Assembly: GCA_009692745.1 (NCBI GenBank)
Contig: SHYO01000017.1
Location: forward strand, 1-39,193
Length of the DNA stretch: 39,193 nt
Direction of reading: 5' to 3'
Source of the DNA: Chloroflexota bacterium
GTDB taxonomy: Bacteria; Chloroflexota; Anaerolineae; Epilineales; SHYO01
Shown: piece by piece, positions 7,742 through 16,104 of the stretch
Layout: each line of letters starts with the position of its first letter
How positions within the stretch are numbered: position 1 is the first letter of the stretch
Made by a program: the position numbers and the translations under genes
The notes under the pieces: generated by a model
Database searches by the model: none
What the model saw: the letters and a program-made list of their open reading frames with translations, nothing else
Told to the model about the DNA's origin: nothing

Positions 7742-8701
7742 ATGTCAGCAACAGCACAACTTATCGAACTTGACGATATCTACGCCGCGCGAGAGGTAAT
7801 GGCAGGCCGGGTGCATCGCACTCCCCTCATCAGCTCAGCTTACCTTGGTCAGCAGAGTGGTGTCCGCCTTTATTTCAAATTGGAGCTCTTCCAGAAAACG
7901 GGCTCTTTTAAGGCACGGGGTGTACTGAATAAACTCTACCATTTGAGCTCCGCGGAGAAGCAAAAAGGGGTGGTCACCCTATCGGCTGGAAACCACGCCC
8001 AGGCGCTGGCTTGGGCTGCCACTCAAGCCCATATCCGGTCGACGGTCGTCATGCCTGCTACAGCCGTACGCAGCAAGGTGGCAGCCACCGAAGGGTATGG
8101 CGGAGAAGTAGTGTTGACAGCGGGGGATTTATTGCAGACGTGCCTGCAAATTCAGCAGGAGCGTGATTTGACTTTAGTCCACCCCTTTGATGATCCAATG
8201 ATTATTGCCGGCGCCGGTACTGTGGGGTTGGAAATCCTGGAAAACCTGCCGGATGTCGATGCCGTTATTACCCCAGTCGGCGGAGGTGGCCTGATATCCG
8301 GCGTAGCCACAGCCATCAAGACTCAAAAAACGCACACCCGAATCATCGGGGTAGAGCCAGAAGGCGCAGCAGCTATGTCTCGCAGCCTGCAAAAAGGGCA
8401 GCCAGTAAGCCTGGAGCAGATGCATACCGTGGCCGATGGCTTGGCAGCGCCCTTTGCCGGTCAACATACGCTGGCGCATGTCCAGGCCTATGTGGACGAT
8501 ATGCTCCTGGTTTCGGATCGGGAAATTATCGATGCCATGGTCCTTATTCTAGAGCGCTGTAAGGTCGTCGCTGAACCGGCTGCCGCCGCCAGCCTGGCAG
8601 CTCTCTTATCGGGGAAGATCGATCTACCGCGGGGGGCCAAGGTGGTGTGCATCCTGAGCGGAGGCAATATAGACCGACAACGTCTGAAGGAGCTCTTGTA
8701 A
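7742..8701 (+). CDS. PLP-dependent threonine dehydratase / serine racemase-like ammonia-lyase
   Basis: A 319-residue fold-type II PLP enzyme. The PLP lysine is in GSFKARG (near residue 57), followed by SAGNHAQALAW. The phosphate-binding loop is VGGGGLISG (near 180), and LSGGNID marks the C-terminal end. There is no C-terminal ACT regulatory domain, so it resembles catabolic threonine dehydratase, serine racemase or threo-3-hydroxyaspartate ammonia-lyase rather than biosynthetic IlvA. The reaction is probably removal of water and ammonia from a beta-hydroxy amino acid to give a 2-oxo acid, which would feed the downstream ThDP enzyme. SD-like AAGGA lies upstream of ATG 7742. Confidence 0.9.
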   Translation: MSATAQLIELDDIYAAREVMAGRVHRTPLISSAYLGQQSGVRLYFKLELFQKTGSFKARGVLNKLYHLSSAEKQKGVVTLSAGNHAQALAWAATQAHIRSTVVMPATAVRSKVAATEGYGGEVVLTAGDLLQTCLQIQQERDLTLVHPFDDPMIIAGAGTVGLEILENLPDVDAVITPVGGGGLISGVATAIKTQKTHTRIIGVEPEGAAAMSRSLQKGQPVSLEQMHTVADGLAAPFAGQHTLAHVQAYVDDMLLVSDREIIDAMVLILERCKVVAEPAAAASLAALLSGKIDLPRGAKVVCILSGGNIDRQRLKELL

Positions 8702-8741
8702 TGGCATATTCCAAGTCCAAACGGCCTCAAGTTTATTTGTG

Positions 8742-8756
8742 TCTAGCTAAGCTAGA
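8742..8756. repeat. Short perfect inverted repeat upstream of PurO-like gene
   Basis: TCTAGCT-A-AGCTAGA has 7-bp arms and a 1-nt centre. It lies in the 76-base gap, 21 bases before the start of the next gene. It could be an operator or an mRNA hairpin. Chance is not excluded. Confidence 0.45.
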
Positions 8757-8777
8757 ACCCCACATCGGAGAAAATGC

Positions 8778-9509
8778 ATGCATGGCAAAGAATTGGCTCA
8801 AAAAAACTTTGACTGTCACCTGCAGCAAAATTCCTACCCGGGACGTGGCCTGACCATCGGCCGGGCCTCAAGCGGCAATGCCTGGATGATTATATACTGG
8901 ATTATGGGCCGTAGCGCCAACAGCCGAAATCGCCGCTTTGTGGCCGACGGAACGACCTTGCGGACTGCACCGGTAGATGTGTCTACCGTAAAGGAACCGG
9001 GGTTGATTATCTATGAAAGCATGTTAGAATTTCCGGGCATTTACCTGGTCAGCAACGGGGATCAGACCCGCACGCTCTATGAAACGCTGAAGTTCGGCGG
9101 CAGTTTTGACGGCGCTTTGGCAGGGCGAGAACGGGAGCCCGACGCGCCCAACTTCACACCGCGCATCAGCGGTATGTTGAACTTGCAACAGACCCAAACC
9201 TCTATTATGTTGAGCATCCTTAAAGCAAATCCTTTCGACAGTAACCTGACAGACCGTTTTACATACCGGCCAGCACTGCCGCCACCAGGGTTCGGCGTTG
9301 GCCTGACTACTTACCAGGAAAATGGGGATCCATTACCCAGTTTTAAGGGCGATCCCCTGATTTTGCCGTGTCCAGGCAATACTAAAGAGGTGTTGGATTA
9401 CTATTGGCATGCCTTGGACAATGAAAATCTTATCTCTATGGCGGTAAAATGGATACCCATGCCCGACCTCACTAGTAAATTAGTAATTCGCAATCGTTAT
9501 GGAGACTGA
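8778..9509 (+). CDS. IMP cyclohydrolase-like protein (PurO family)
   Basis: A 243-residue protein matching my memory of the IMP cyclohydrolase (PurO-like) family. It has YPGRGLTIG near the N-terminus, YWIMGRSANSRNR around residues 38-50, VSNGDQTRTLYE, APNFTPRISGML, and a C-terminal LPSFKGDP. The known reaction is FAICAR to IMP, the last step of purine synthesis, in archaea and some bacteria. Here it lies among oxygenase, PLP, enolase and ThDP genes with no purine genes, so either it is a stand-alone purine enzyme or the fold has another cyclic-amide substrate. GGAG lies 7 bases before ATG 8778. After the TGA, the same frame stays open for 28 more codons. Confidence 0.82.
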   Translation: MHGKELAQKNFDCHLQQNSYPGRGLTIGRASSGNAWMIIYWIMGRSANSRNRRFVADGTTLRTAPVDVSTVKEPGLIIYESMLEFPGIYLVSNGDQTRTLYETLKFGGSFDGALAGREREPDAPNFTPRISGMLNLQQTQTSIMLSILKANPFDSNLTDRFTYRPALPPPGFGVGLTTYQENGDPLPSFKGDPLILPCPGNTKEVLDYYWHALDNENLISMAVKWIPMPDLTSKLVIRNRYGD

Positions 9510-9621
9510 GAGCGGGGGGGAGAGGTACCCTTTGAACAAATACACCGCACTGTGACGGCATTGGAGGCCTTTTGGGGCAATCTGGTACAAAGGTAGGACA
9601 TAAAAGGTCAGGGGAGAAAAA

Positions 9622-10860
9622 TTGAAGATCACCGATGTACGTACCATGCTGCTGCGCGGGCCGCGAATGCATAATGTGGGCGGCGGGGAAGGCATTGCCA
9701 CCAAGCTCATCATCCAGGTAGATACAGACGCAGGGTTGTACGGCCTGGGAGAAGCAGACGATTTTATGGGGGTGCGCGAAGCTATCGCCTATATAAGAGA
9801 AGCCGTGGTTGGCAGAGATCCGCTGGAAATTGGTCCTATGGTATCTGAGATGCTCTACGGCACGTTGCCGCCCCATCCCCCTGGCTCGCGTAGGGATACG
9901 CCGCGAAGCAGTCATGCTTTCAGGCCGGTTTTAATGTGTTCACCGACAGCCACACCGACCGGCCCCATCGTCTGGGGCATGAGTGGCGTTGAAATAGCAC
10001 TGTGCGACCTGGCAGGGAAGATTTGCCAAACACCCGTATATAATTTGCTCGGGGGCAAGTACCGGGACCGGGTGCGGGTGTACCTGGACCGCAGCTCTCC
10101 AGATGATGTCAGTAATTTAGATGCGTGGAAGCGGATGGGTTTACAGGTGGTTGAAGATGGATTCAGCCATATGAAATTCGACATTGACTTTGCGGCACCG
10201 GATTATACCGAAGATGTGTGGAATCGTTCAATATCTTTGTCCCATATGAACCAGATTATCGAGCGCCTCTCAGCCGTGCGCCAGGCGGTAGGTTGGAATA
10301 TCGAAATCTGTGTTGATGGTCATATGCATTTCAATGGTACGACTGCAATTCAGTTGGCTCAGGAACTGGCCCCTTTGAAATTGACCTGGTTCGAAGATCC
10401 TACCCCCATCACGAATCCTGATTCCTGTGCAGATGTGCGGGCTAAAAGCCCCATTCCGATCTGCGTAGGTGAAATGTTCATCGCCGAGCACTTCCGGCTG
10501 TTTATTGACAGCCATGCCTGCGATATCATCCATCCGGATGTGATGTTTTGCGGCGGGTTGCATGAAGCACGCAAGATCGCTGATTATGCCGAGCTAAACC
10601 ATATGCCGATGGCGATGCACGGGAATGGGGGTAGCCTGGCTACTATCGCAGCGGCGCATGTGGCGGCCGCCAGCCGTAACTTTTTGGGGCTGGAATATCA
10701 TTGGATCGAGTCCACGTGGATTGGCGAATATGTACGCCGGGAAGGCATGCCGCTCTTCACAGATGGATATATTACCTTGCCGGACACCCCCGGCCTGGGG
10801 GTGGAACTTAACCGCGACGTCTGTGAGAGATACCTGGCGCCCGGTGAGAAGATGCTATAA
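9622..10860 (+). CDS. Enolase-superfamily (mandelate racemase / sugar-acid dehydratase-like) enzyme
   Basis: The start is TTG 9622, supported by GGGGAG at 9611-9616 (5-nt spacer) and by the typical MKITDVRTML beginning. The 412-residue barrel shows candidate catalytic residues in the usual order: HMKFD with a Lys near 184, the metal ligands Asp in EICVDGH (near 232), Glu in FEDP (near 257) and Glu in ICVGE, HPDVMFCGG, then His in MAMHGNGG (near 332). Members abstract a proton alpha to a carboxylate and dehydrate or racemise sugar acids or related acids. The specific substrate is unknown. It lies 15 bases before the ThDP enzyme gene and surely shares its transcript. Confidence 0.88.
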   Translation: MKITDVRTMLLRGPRMHNVGGGEGIATKLIIQVDTDAGLYGLGEADDFMGVREAIAYIREAVVGRDPLEIGPMVSEMLYGTLPPHPPGSRRDTPRSSHAFRPVLMCSPTATPTGPIVWGMSGVEIALCDLAGKICQTPVYNLLGGKYRDRVRVYLDRSSPDDVSNLDAWKRMGLQVVEDGFSHMKFDIDFAAPDYTEDVWNRSISLSHMNQIIERLSAVRQAVGWNIEICVDGHMHFNGTTAIQLAQELAPLKLTWFEDPTPITNPDSCADVRAKSPIPICVGEMFIAEHFRLFIDSHACDIIHPDVMFCGGLHEARKIADYAELNHMPMAMHGNGGSLATIAAAHVAAASRNFLGLEYHWIESTWIGEYVRREGMPLFTDGYITLPDTPGLGVELNRDVCERYLAPGEKML

Positions 10861-10875
10861 AGCACCAGGGGCAAG

Positions 10876-12468
10876 ATGAGGAAGAATGTGACGCAGAAAA
10901 GTGTTGCCGGAATAGTCGCAGAAACCTTTAATAAGGCCGGCATAAAATATGCTTTTGGGATACCCGGCGGTGGCATGATTCCGCTCATCGAGGAACTACG
11001 CCTGGCGGGTATTCGCTTCATACTGGCGCGCCATGAAGCGGCAGCGGCTTTCATGGCCGATGGATATGCCCGCATCGGGCGCGGTCCGGCGGTATGCATG
11101 GGGATTATGGGACCGGAGGCCACCAACCTGGTACCCGGTATTGCCAACGCTTTCCTGGATCGCAGCCCGATTTTGGCCTTGACAGGCCAGCACCCGGATA
11201 GCATCTATCCCATCCAGCCTCACCAACGTATCGACTTACAAGCTCTCTTCCGGCCCATTACCAAGCTGACGACGGTGTTACCGCCTGCCAATGCCAGCCA
11301 GGTGTTGGTGAATGCCCTGCGTGTGGCACAGACCCCACGGCAGGGGCCGGTCCACATTCAGATTAATCACGATGTCACCCAAAGTCCAGCCGGGGATGAT
11401 TACTACCCGCGGCCCACCTTACTATATACCTCCAATCGGGGGGGCGAGATTGAAGCGGCCCGCAGCCTCTTACAAGATTCACGATTTCCGGTGATTGTAG
11501 CGGGAGTAGGGTTAGAACCGGAAGGTCCGTATCAGGAATTAAGGGCCTTCGCCGAAGGGTTAAACGCGCCTGTCATCCTCACGCCAAAGGCTAAAGGGGC
11601 TCTACCAGCCAGTCACCCGCTGTATGCAGGTGTCATCGGTCTCACGAGCCGTGAGGCGCCATTTGACCTGCTGCTGCAATCTGATCTGGTTATCACCATC
11701 GGATTGGATGTCGTGGAACTGGTGGCCCCCTGGACGTTACAAAAGCCGATGCTCACTATTGACCAGGCGCCGAATATCGATCCCTCCCTCCCTGCCAGCC
11801 TGGAAATCCAAGGGTACATCGGGCCAACGCTGCAAGAGCTGGCAAAGGCATTCTACGGAAATAGTCAGTGGGAAGCTCAAGAAATTAGTCGAGTGCGGCC
11901 TATGCTACCAGACAATAAGCGCGGCGATCTGATCCCCTCGCAAATTTTGCGTATCCTACAGGAGGTTTTACCACAGGATGCGATCATCACATGTGATGTG
12001 GGTTCCCATAAACTGCATATCGGAAAATATTGGCCGGCCGAGACTCCCAACAGCTTTCTCATTTCCAATGGACTCTCGATTATGGGATATGCACTGCCGG
12101 CTGCCATCGGAGCGAAACTGGCCCAACCGGAGCGGACAGTAGTCTGTTTGATAGGGGATGGGGGGTTTGGCATGGTGATGGCAGAGCTAGAGACCGCCCG
12201 GCGGGTAGGACTGTCGCTGGTGGTGGTCGTCTTTGTCGATCACGCATTAAGCTTAATCAAGCTGAAACAAGAGGCTACAGGGTATTTACCCCTCGGGACA
12301 ACTTTCGGCGAAATGGACTATGTAAGCCTGGCCAGAGGATGCGGGGCACAAGGAATTGCGGTGGATACGGCATGGGATTTCGCTGCTGCAGTAGCGCAAG
12401 GAATGGAAAACGAGGGGCCTTTTGTAATTGCTGCCCGCATCGATACACGGGAGTATACTGAGTTCTAA
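10876..12468 (+). CDS. Thiamine diphosphate-dependent enzyme (acetolactate synthase / 2-oxo acid decarboxylase-like)
   Basis: A 530-residue three-domain ThDP enzyme. The N-terminal pyrimidine domain has FGIPGGGM and the catalytic Glu in ARHEAAAA (near residue 53), plus MGIMGPEATNL. There is a central Rossmann-like domain. The C-terminal domain has the GDGGFGM cofactor motif near 428, followed by VVFVDHALSLIKLKQ. The position usually filled by Asn in the GDG-x-N motif is Asp here. Homologues include acetolactate synthase, sulfopyruvate decarboxylase and benzoylformate decarboxylase. No small regulatory subunit follows, which argues against a standard IlvB. It ends 9 bases from the convergent ybeY stop. 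Confidence 0.88.
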   Translation: MRKNVTQKSVAGIVAETFNKAGIKYAFGIPGGGMIPLIEELRLAGIRFILARHEAAAAFMADGYARIGRGPAVCMGIMGPEATNLVPGIANAFLDRSPILALTGQHPDSIYPIQPHQRIDLQALFRPITKLTTVLPPANASQVLVNALRVAQTPRQGPVHIQINHDVTQSPAGDDYYPRPTLLYTSNRGGEIEAARSLLQDSRFPVIVAGVGLEPEGPYQELRAFAEGLNAPVILTPKAKGALPASHPLYAGVIGLTSREAPFDLLLQSDLVITIGLDVVELVAPWTLQKPMLTIDQAPNIDPSLPASLEIQGYIGPTLQELAKAFYGNSQWEAQEISRVRPMLPDNKRGDLIPSQILRILQEVLPQDAIITCDVGSHKLHIGKYWPAETPNSFLISNGLSIMGYALPAAIGAKLAQPERTVVCLIGDGGFGMVMAELETARRVGLSLVVVVFVDHALSLIKLKQEATGYLPLGTTFGEMDYVSLARGCGAQGIAVDTAWDFAAAVAQGMENEGPFVIAARIDTREYTEF

Positions 12469-12477
12469 AGGGAGGGC

Positions 12478-13023
12478 TTACCCGGTGTGAAAATCGTTTC
12501 TTTCCGTCGCAATTTGGAAGGCAAATTCACTCTGTTGGGTGATTTGTTGCCATAGATACATCTGTCTCTCCCACATGAGGATATTGCCTTCTTCGGTTTC
12601 ATCATCGTACCCTGCCAGATGCAAAAGACCATGCAGTACGAGGAAATGTATTTCGGCATCAGGGGTGTGACCTAATTGGGCTGCCTGACTCTCTACCCTG
12701 GTATAAGAAATGACCAAATCTCCCAGATAGAACGGCTGATCAGTGGAAAGAAATTTGCTTTCCTCTGTTTGCATGGAGAAAGATAGAATATCTGTGGGCG
12801 AATCCTGACCGCGATAATCCCGGTTAAGTTGCTGAATCTCCGCATCTCCCACAATGGCGATCCCCATTTCCAACGGGGCATAAACTCCGTCTATCTCTTC
12901 ATCAAGCACCAATTCCTGCAAAAGCCGGACCGTCCAGGCAACAAGTTTTTCCGAATCAACCTTTTCTTGAAAACGGGGATCTACCTGGACCCCAACCTCG
13001 AGCGGGAAATTATCAAAGTCCAT
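12478..13023 (-). CDS. ybeY: Endoribonuclease YbeY, rRNA maturation factor
   Basis: Start placed at ATG 13023, 4 bases after the pgpH stop. The longer ORF to 13158 would overlap pgpH and lacks family resemblance there. The 181-residue product has the YbeY landmarks NRDYRGQDSPTDILSF and GDLVIS, and the metal site HGLLHLAGYDD. Known YbeY proteins have HGxLHLxGYDH, with three His ligands to zinc; here the third is Asp. The family takes part in 16S rRNA 3' processing and ribosome quality control. It is the last gene of the yqeY-pgpH-ybeY operon. The pgpH-ybeY order is conserved in many Gram-positive bacteria. Confidence 0.93.
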   Translation of the reverse strand: MDFDNFPLEVGVQVDPRFQEKVDSEKLVAWTVRLLQELVLDEEIDGVYAPLEMGIAIVGDAEIQQLNRDYRGQDSPTDILSFSMQTEESKFLSTDQPFYLGDLVISYTRVESQAAQLGHTPDAEIHFLVLHGLLHLAGYDDETEEGNILMWERQMYLWQQITQQSEFAFQIATERNDFHTG

Positions 13024-13027
13024 AGCT

Positions 13028-15280
13028 TTATCCAATAGAGAGCGGATTCGCACCACCAGCAGAAGATTCCGCCGGTACTTCCTGGGGAAACTCCCGCCTA
13101 TCCGGCAAAAGTGGCCGCCCGCGGGCCGGTTCCAAGCTGCCGCCCAACTCCCGGCCATCTAGCTCTCGGTGGTCTTCTATCTGCTGCCGTTCCTCAGGGT
13201 ATTGAATGCGAGGATGGTATACGCCCTGTAACACCTGGACGAAGGTATCCCGGATCTGGCTCAGGTCGTGCAGGGTCAAATCACATTCATCAAGCTGCCC
13301 TTGGGTAACCCGCTTATTGACAATCTTTTCCACGATCTCGCGGATAGTTTCCACGGTGGTAGGTTTAGCAGATCGAACAGCAGCCTCTACGCCATCCGCC
13401 AACATCATGATGGCCGCTTCACGGGTCTGGGGCTTGGGCCCGGGATAGCGGAAATCCTCTTCTTTTACCGGCTGTCCATTGGTAGAATTCAGAGCCTGCT
13501 GGTAGAAATAATGGGTCAGCGTGGTGCCATGGTGTTGGACGATGAAGTCGGTGATTTTTTGCGGCAGATGGTACTTGCGGCCCAACAAGAAGCCATCGGT
13601 TACATGGCTGATAACAATTTGGGCGCTGGTTTTGGGATCCAACCGTTCATGGACATTTACGCCGTCCACCTGATTTTCCGCGAAGAAATAGGGACGCAGC
13701 GTCTTGCCAATATCGTGATAGTATGCAGCCACACGCACCAGCAATGCGTCAGCCCCGATACGTTGCGCCGCAGCCTCGCTAAGGTTGCTGATCATCAAAC
13801 TGTGGTGGTAGGTACCGGGAGCCGTCATCTGGAGTTGGCGTAACAAGGGATGATTAGGACGTGCCAGATCTAGCAATTGCAAAGGGGTGGTAATACCGAA
13901 TAAAGGACCCATCGTGAAGAAGCCGGCCAGAGATAGGGCGGTAGCGGCGGCCCCGTTCAGAAGGCCAGAAACCACTAATTGAATCAGGCCAAAAGAATCG
14001 TAGTCCTGGGCCTGGAGTCTGAAAGCAAATATCACTGCTAATGTGACGAGGGTGATGTGTACCCCCGCCCACATAAAGTCATTCAGCCTATCGGCATGCC
14101 ACAAACTGAGCGTTGCCACAATCCCCCCGGCAACTACCAGGGTAACAAGCTCCATAGATCCGCCGCTTAGTATGCCGATGATAAGCGCTAACAACCCCGT
14201 GGCCGCCAAGCCAATGCCCGGCCCGAGCACAACGGTAAGCAACATGGGCACAGCCGCAATTGGTAAAAGATAAGGTCGCAGGGTATAGCCGGGAACCATC
14301 AAACGCGCACCTACGGTGAACATAGCAATGAGTAGGGCAACCAGGAGAGTGTAACGCTGATTTTCCCATAATACCGGCTGCACACGTAACATATAGAAAC
14401 CAAAAATTACAACCAGGATAATGACCATCAACACCGTCCCCAGGACAGTGCTACGAGGGTTGCTACTGGTGACCAACCCCAATTGTTCCATAGCTTCTCG
14501 ATCGATGGGGCGAACGACGCTGCCAGCTCGAACGATGGCTTCGCCTTGCTCAATAGTGCGGGAACGAGGTTCGATAGCAGCCCGGGCTTCCTGGCGCAAC
14601 TGTTCGGTACGAGCTGGATTCTCAAAAGTATTGGGCACCACAAAACGGGTGCCGAGGGTGACAACGAATTCCGCTTGTTCATCTGTCAGTGAAGGGTTGA
14701 CCATGCTCAAGAGGGCACGCCGGGCTTTGCTCTCCTCACCATTGCGAATTTCCTGGCGCATAGCCTGACTAACGATAAACTGCATCTCATTGCGGGCAAC
14801 CTGCCAGGCGGCATCACTCAAGGCTAGAATATGCTGAAAGATCTTGTCCGGCACCGTTGATATTGGGGGTACTGCCTTGATCAACTCGATTTTGCGGGTG
14901 GTGGAGGCGTAGGGGTCAGCGCGAATTGCTTCGATATAATCCAGCGTCTGGCGTGACTCCACTTGTTGTTGGCGCGCAACACGCAAATCCGGCGGATCAT
15001 AAGCAGTCTCTACAGCTTGAGAGGCACGTTGGCGCACTTCATCTGTGAGTATTTTGCTGGAATAGGTAATACGACGGGGCGCCAGCACATTCCGTGGGCT
15101 TACATCACCTATTTGGAGATCGTACTCCAGGTTCCCTGCGGGAAAGAGTAGAGCGATAGAGATGGTGGATACCAGAAAAAGCCCAATCAGCAGCGTAAAA
15201 ACTAGGTTCCATAGATGCAACCGCTTTTCGGCGGTTCTGGAACGTCGCAGAAGACTTGTGCCCTCAGCGTAGGTGGTCAT
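13028..15280 (-). CDS. pgpH: Cyclic-di-AMP phosphodiesterase PgpH-like, 7TM-HD protein
   Basis: 750 residues with the PgpH/YqfF architecture. There is one N-terminal membrane segment (near residues 28-50), a large extracytoplasmic 7TMR-HDED domain starting at YDLQIGDVSPRNVLAP, seven clustered membrane segments (about 295-480), then a cytosolic HD domain with GTYHHSLM, AAYYHDIGK (His-Asp pair), ISHVTDG and ADGVEAAVR. Known homologues hydrolyse c-di-AMP to pApA. A Pro/Arg-rich tail of about 50 residues follows the HD domain. The start ATG 15280 is 9 bases after the yqeY stop. No diadenylate cyclase is in the window. Confidence 0.92.
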   Translation of the reverse strand: MTTYAEGTSLLRRSRTAEKRLHLWNLVFTLLIGLFLVSTISIALLFPAGNLEYDLQIGDVSPRNVLAPRRITYSSKILTDEVRQRASQAVETAYDPPDLRVARQQQVESRQTLDYIEAIRADPYASTTRKIELIKAVPPISTVPDKIFQHILALSDAAWQVARNEMQFIVSQAMRQEIRNGEESKARRALLSMVNPSLTDEQAEFVVTLGTRFVVPNTFENPARTEQLRQEARAAIEPRSRTIEQGEAIVRAGSVVRPIDREAMEQLGLVTSSNPRSTVLGTVLMVIILVVIFGFYMLRVQPVLWENQRYTLLVALLIAMFTVGARLMVPGYTLRPYLLPIAAVPMLLTVVLGPGIGLAATGLLALIIGILSGGSMELVTLVVAGGIVATLSLWHADRLNDFMWAGVHITLVTLAVIFAFRLQAQDYDSFGLIQLVVSGLLNGAAATALSLAGFFTMGPLFGITTPLQLLDLARPNHPLLRQLQMTAPGTYHHSLMISNLSEAAAQRIGADALLVRVAAYYHDIGKTLRPYFFAENQVDGVNVHERLDPKTSAQIVISHVTDGFLLGRKYHLPQKITDFIVQHHGTTLTHYFYQQALNSTNGQPVKEEDFRYPGPKPQTREAAIMMLADGVEAAVRSAKPTTVETIREIVEKIVNKRVTQGQLDECDLTLHDLSQIRDTFVQVLQGVYHPRIQYPEERQQIEDHRELDGRELGGSLEPARGRPLLPDRREFPQEVPAESSAGGANPLSIG

Positions 15281-15289
15281 AACCTTTAC

Positions 15290-15895
15290 TTAAACTTCGC
15301 TCAGAAGGCGGCGAACTATTTGGCTAACGACCTTGCCGTCGGCTTGAGCGCCAATCTTAGGCATCAATTCTTTCATTATAATTCCCATTTGAGCAGGAGA
15401 ATGCGCTCCAGTAGCGGCCATGACCTGACGCGCAATATTTTCTATCTCCATCTCCGTCATCTGGCGTGGAAGATAGCTTTCCAGGATCGCCAATTCAGCC
15501 GACTCTTCCGCTGCCAGTTCGGCTCGTCCCCCCTTGTGATAGGCCTCTATTGAATCCCGGCGCTGCTTGGCCTCTTTCTGAATAACGCTGATAATTTCCG
15601 CATTCCCCAGGGCATACTCAGCAGCATCCGGCACATTCAGGTTGGATAGACGTTGATTCACCTGACTGGCCAAGGGCTCTTCTAAACGCGTCCAATCCAT
15701 GCCACGAAGTTCAGGATATTCTTTGACCAAATCCTGCCTGACTTTTTCGAGGTTGGACTGGTAGAGCGTGTCACGCTTTCCCTGTTCAGCACGCATCAGC
15801 GCAGCTTTTAAGAGGCGGATAGTGTTTTTGCGGGTCTCATCCCGATCGCGCATAGCAGCTTTGAGATCTTCGTTTAAATCTTCTTTTAAACTCAT
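15290..15895 (-). CDS. yqeY: GatB/YqeY domain protein
   Basis: Start placed at ATG 15895, giving MSLKEDLNEDLKAAMRDRD, the standard YqeY beginning. The ORF track adds 26 unlikely residues. YqeY landmarks are TIRLLKAAL, VIQKEAKQRRDSIEAY, AELAILESYLPRQM, and the C-terminal GADGKVVSQIV-type end. The family shares the tRNA-binding tail domain of GatB amidotransferases; its exact role is unclear. At 201 residues it is about 50 longer than the usual form, because of an insert between the first helix pair and the EIISVIQKE helix. It leads the operon with pgpH and ybeY and has a consensus-like promoter about 120 bases upstream. Confidence 0.92.
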   Translation of the reverse strand: MSLKEDLNEDLKAAMRDRDETRKNTIRLLKAALMRAEQGKRDTLYQSNLEKVRQDLVKEYPELRGMDWTRLEEPLASQVNQRLSNLNVPDAAEYALGNAEIISVIQKEAKQRRDSIEAYHKGGRAELAAEESAELAILESYLPRQMTEMEIENIARQVMAATGAHSPAQMGIIMKELMPKIGAQADGKVVSQIVRRLLSEV

Positions 15896-16014
15896 GGTAA
15901 TCTGTCTCATCGTGCGATTGTGGCTGGCGCCGTCACTCGCATGCCATTCTTTTATTCGACTTGGTAATTCCACTAAACATAGAAAGGGGATTATACAAAT
16001 CCCTAGATTGAAAA

Positions 16015-16043
16015 ATTATAACCCACACTCCGGGTTACGTCAA
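16015..16043 (-). promoter_or_regulatory. Sigma-70-type promoter for yqeY-pgpH-ybeY
   Basis: On the minus strand TTGACG (16043-16038), a 17-nt spacer and a perfect TATAAT (16020-16015). It predicts a start near 16008 and a leader of about 113 nt before yqeY. Confidence 0.8.
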
Positions 16044-16104
16044 GATTTCATTTTAAGGTATCTACTCAGAGTCGCGGGAAGCAAAGCATTATTGAGCGAT
16101 AAAC

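Noticed and set aside
5552-8701. Ectoine/hydroxyectoine cluster (PhyH = EctD, PLP enzyme = EutB)
   Set aside because: The ectoine synthesis or DoeA/DoeB/EutC partners are absent, and the PurO, enolase and ThDP genes do not fit.
8647-8853. Small ORF MAYSKSKRPQ... starting at 8701 between the PLP enzyme and PurO-like gene
   Set aside because: Overlaps the PurO-like start region by about 75 bases, with no ribosome binding site and no recognisable product.
12451-12461. GAGTATACTGAG in the ThDP gene as another palindrome copy
   Set aside because: Only the central bases and one partial arm match; the GCTGAG/CTCAGC arms are not both present.
7742-12468. Isoleucine biosynthesis unit (IlvA plus IlvB)
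   Set aside because: The PLP enzyme lacks the ACT domain, there is no IlvN or IlvC, and the ThDP enzyme has an atypical cofactor motif. ilvD and leuB are 20 kb away.
13268-13843. 191-residue plus-strand ORF opposite pgpH
   Set aside because: It lies wholly antisense to the HD domain of pgpH, whose frame has all expected motifs.
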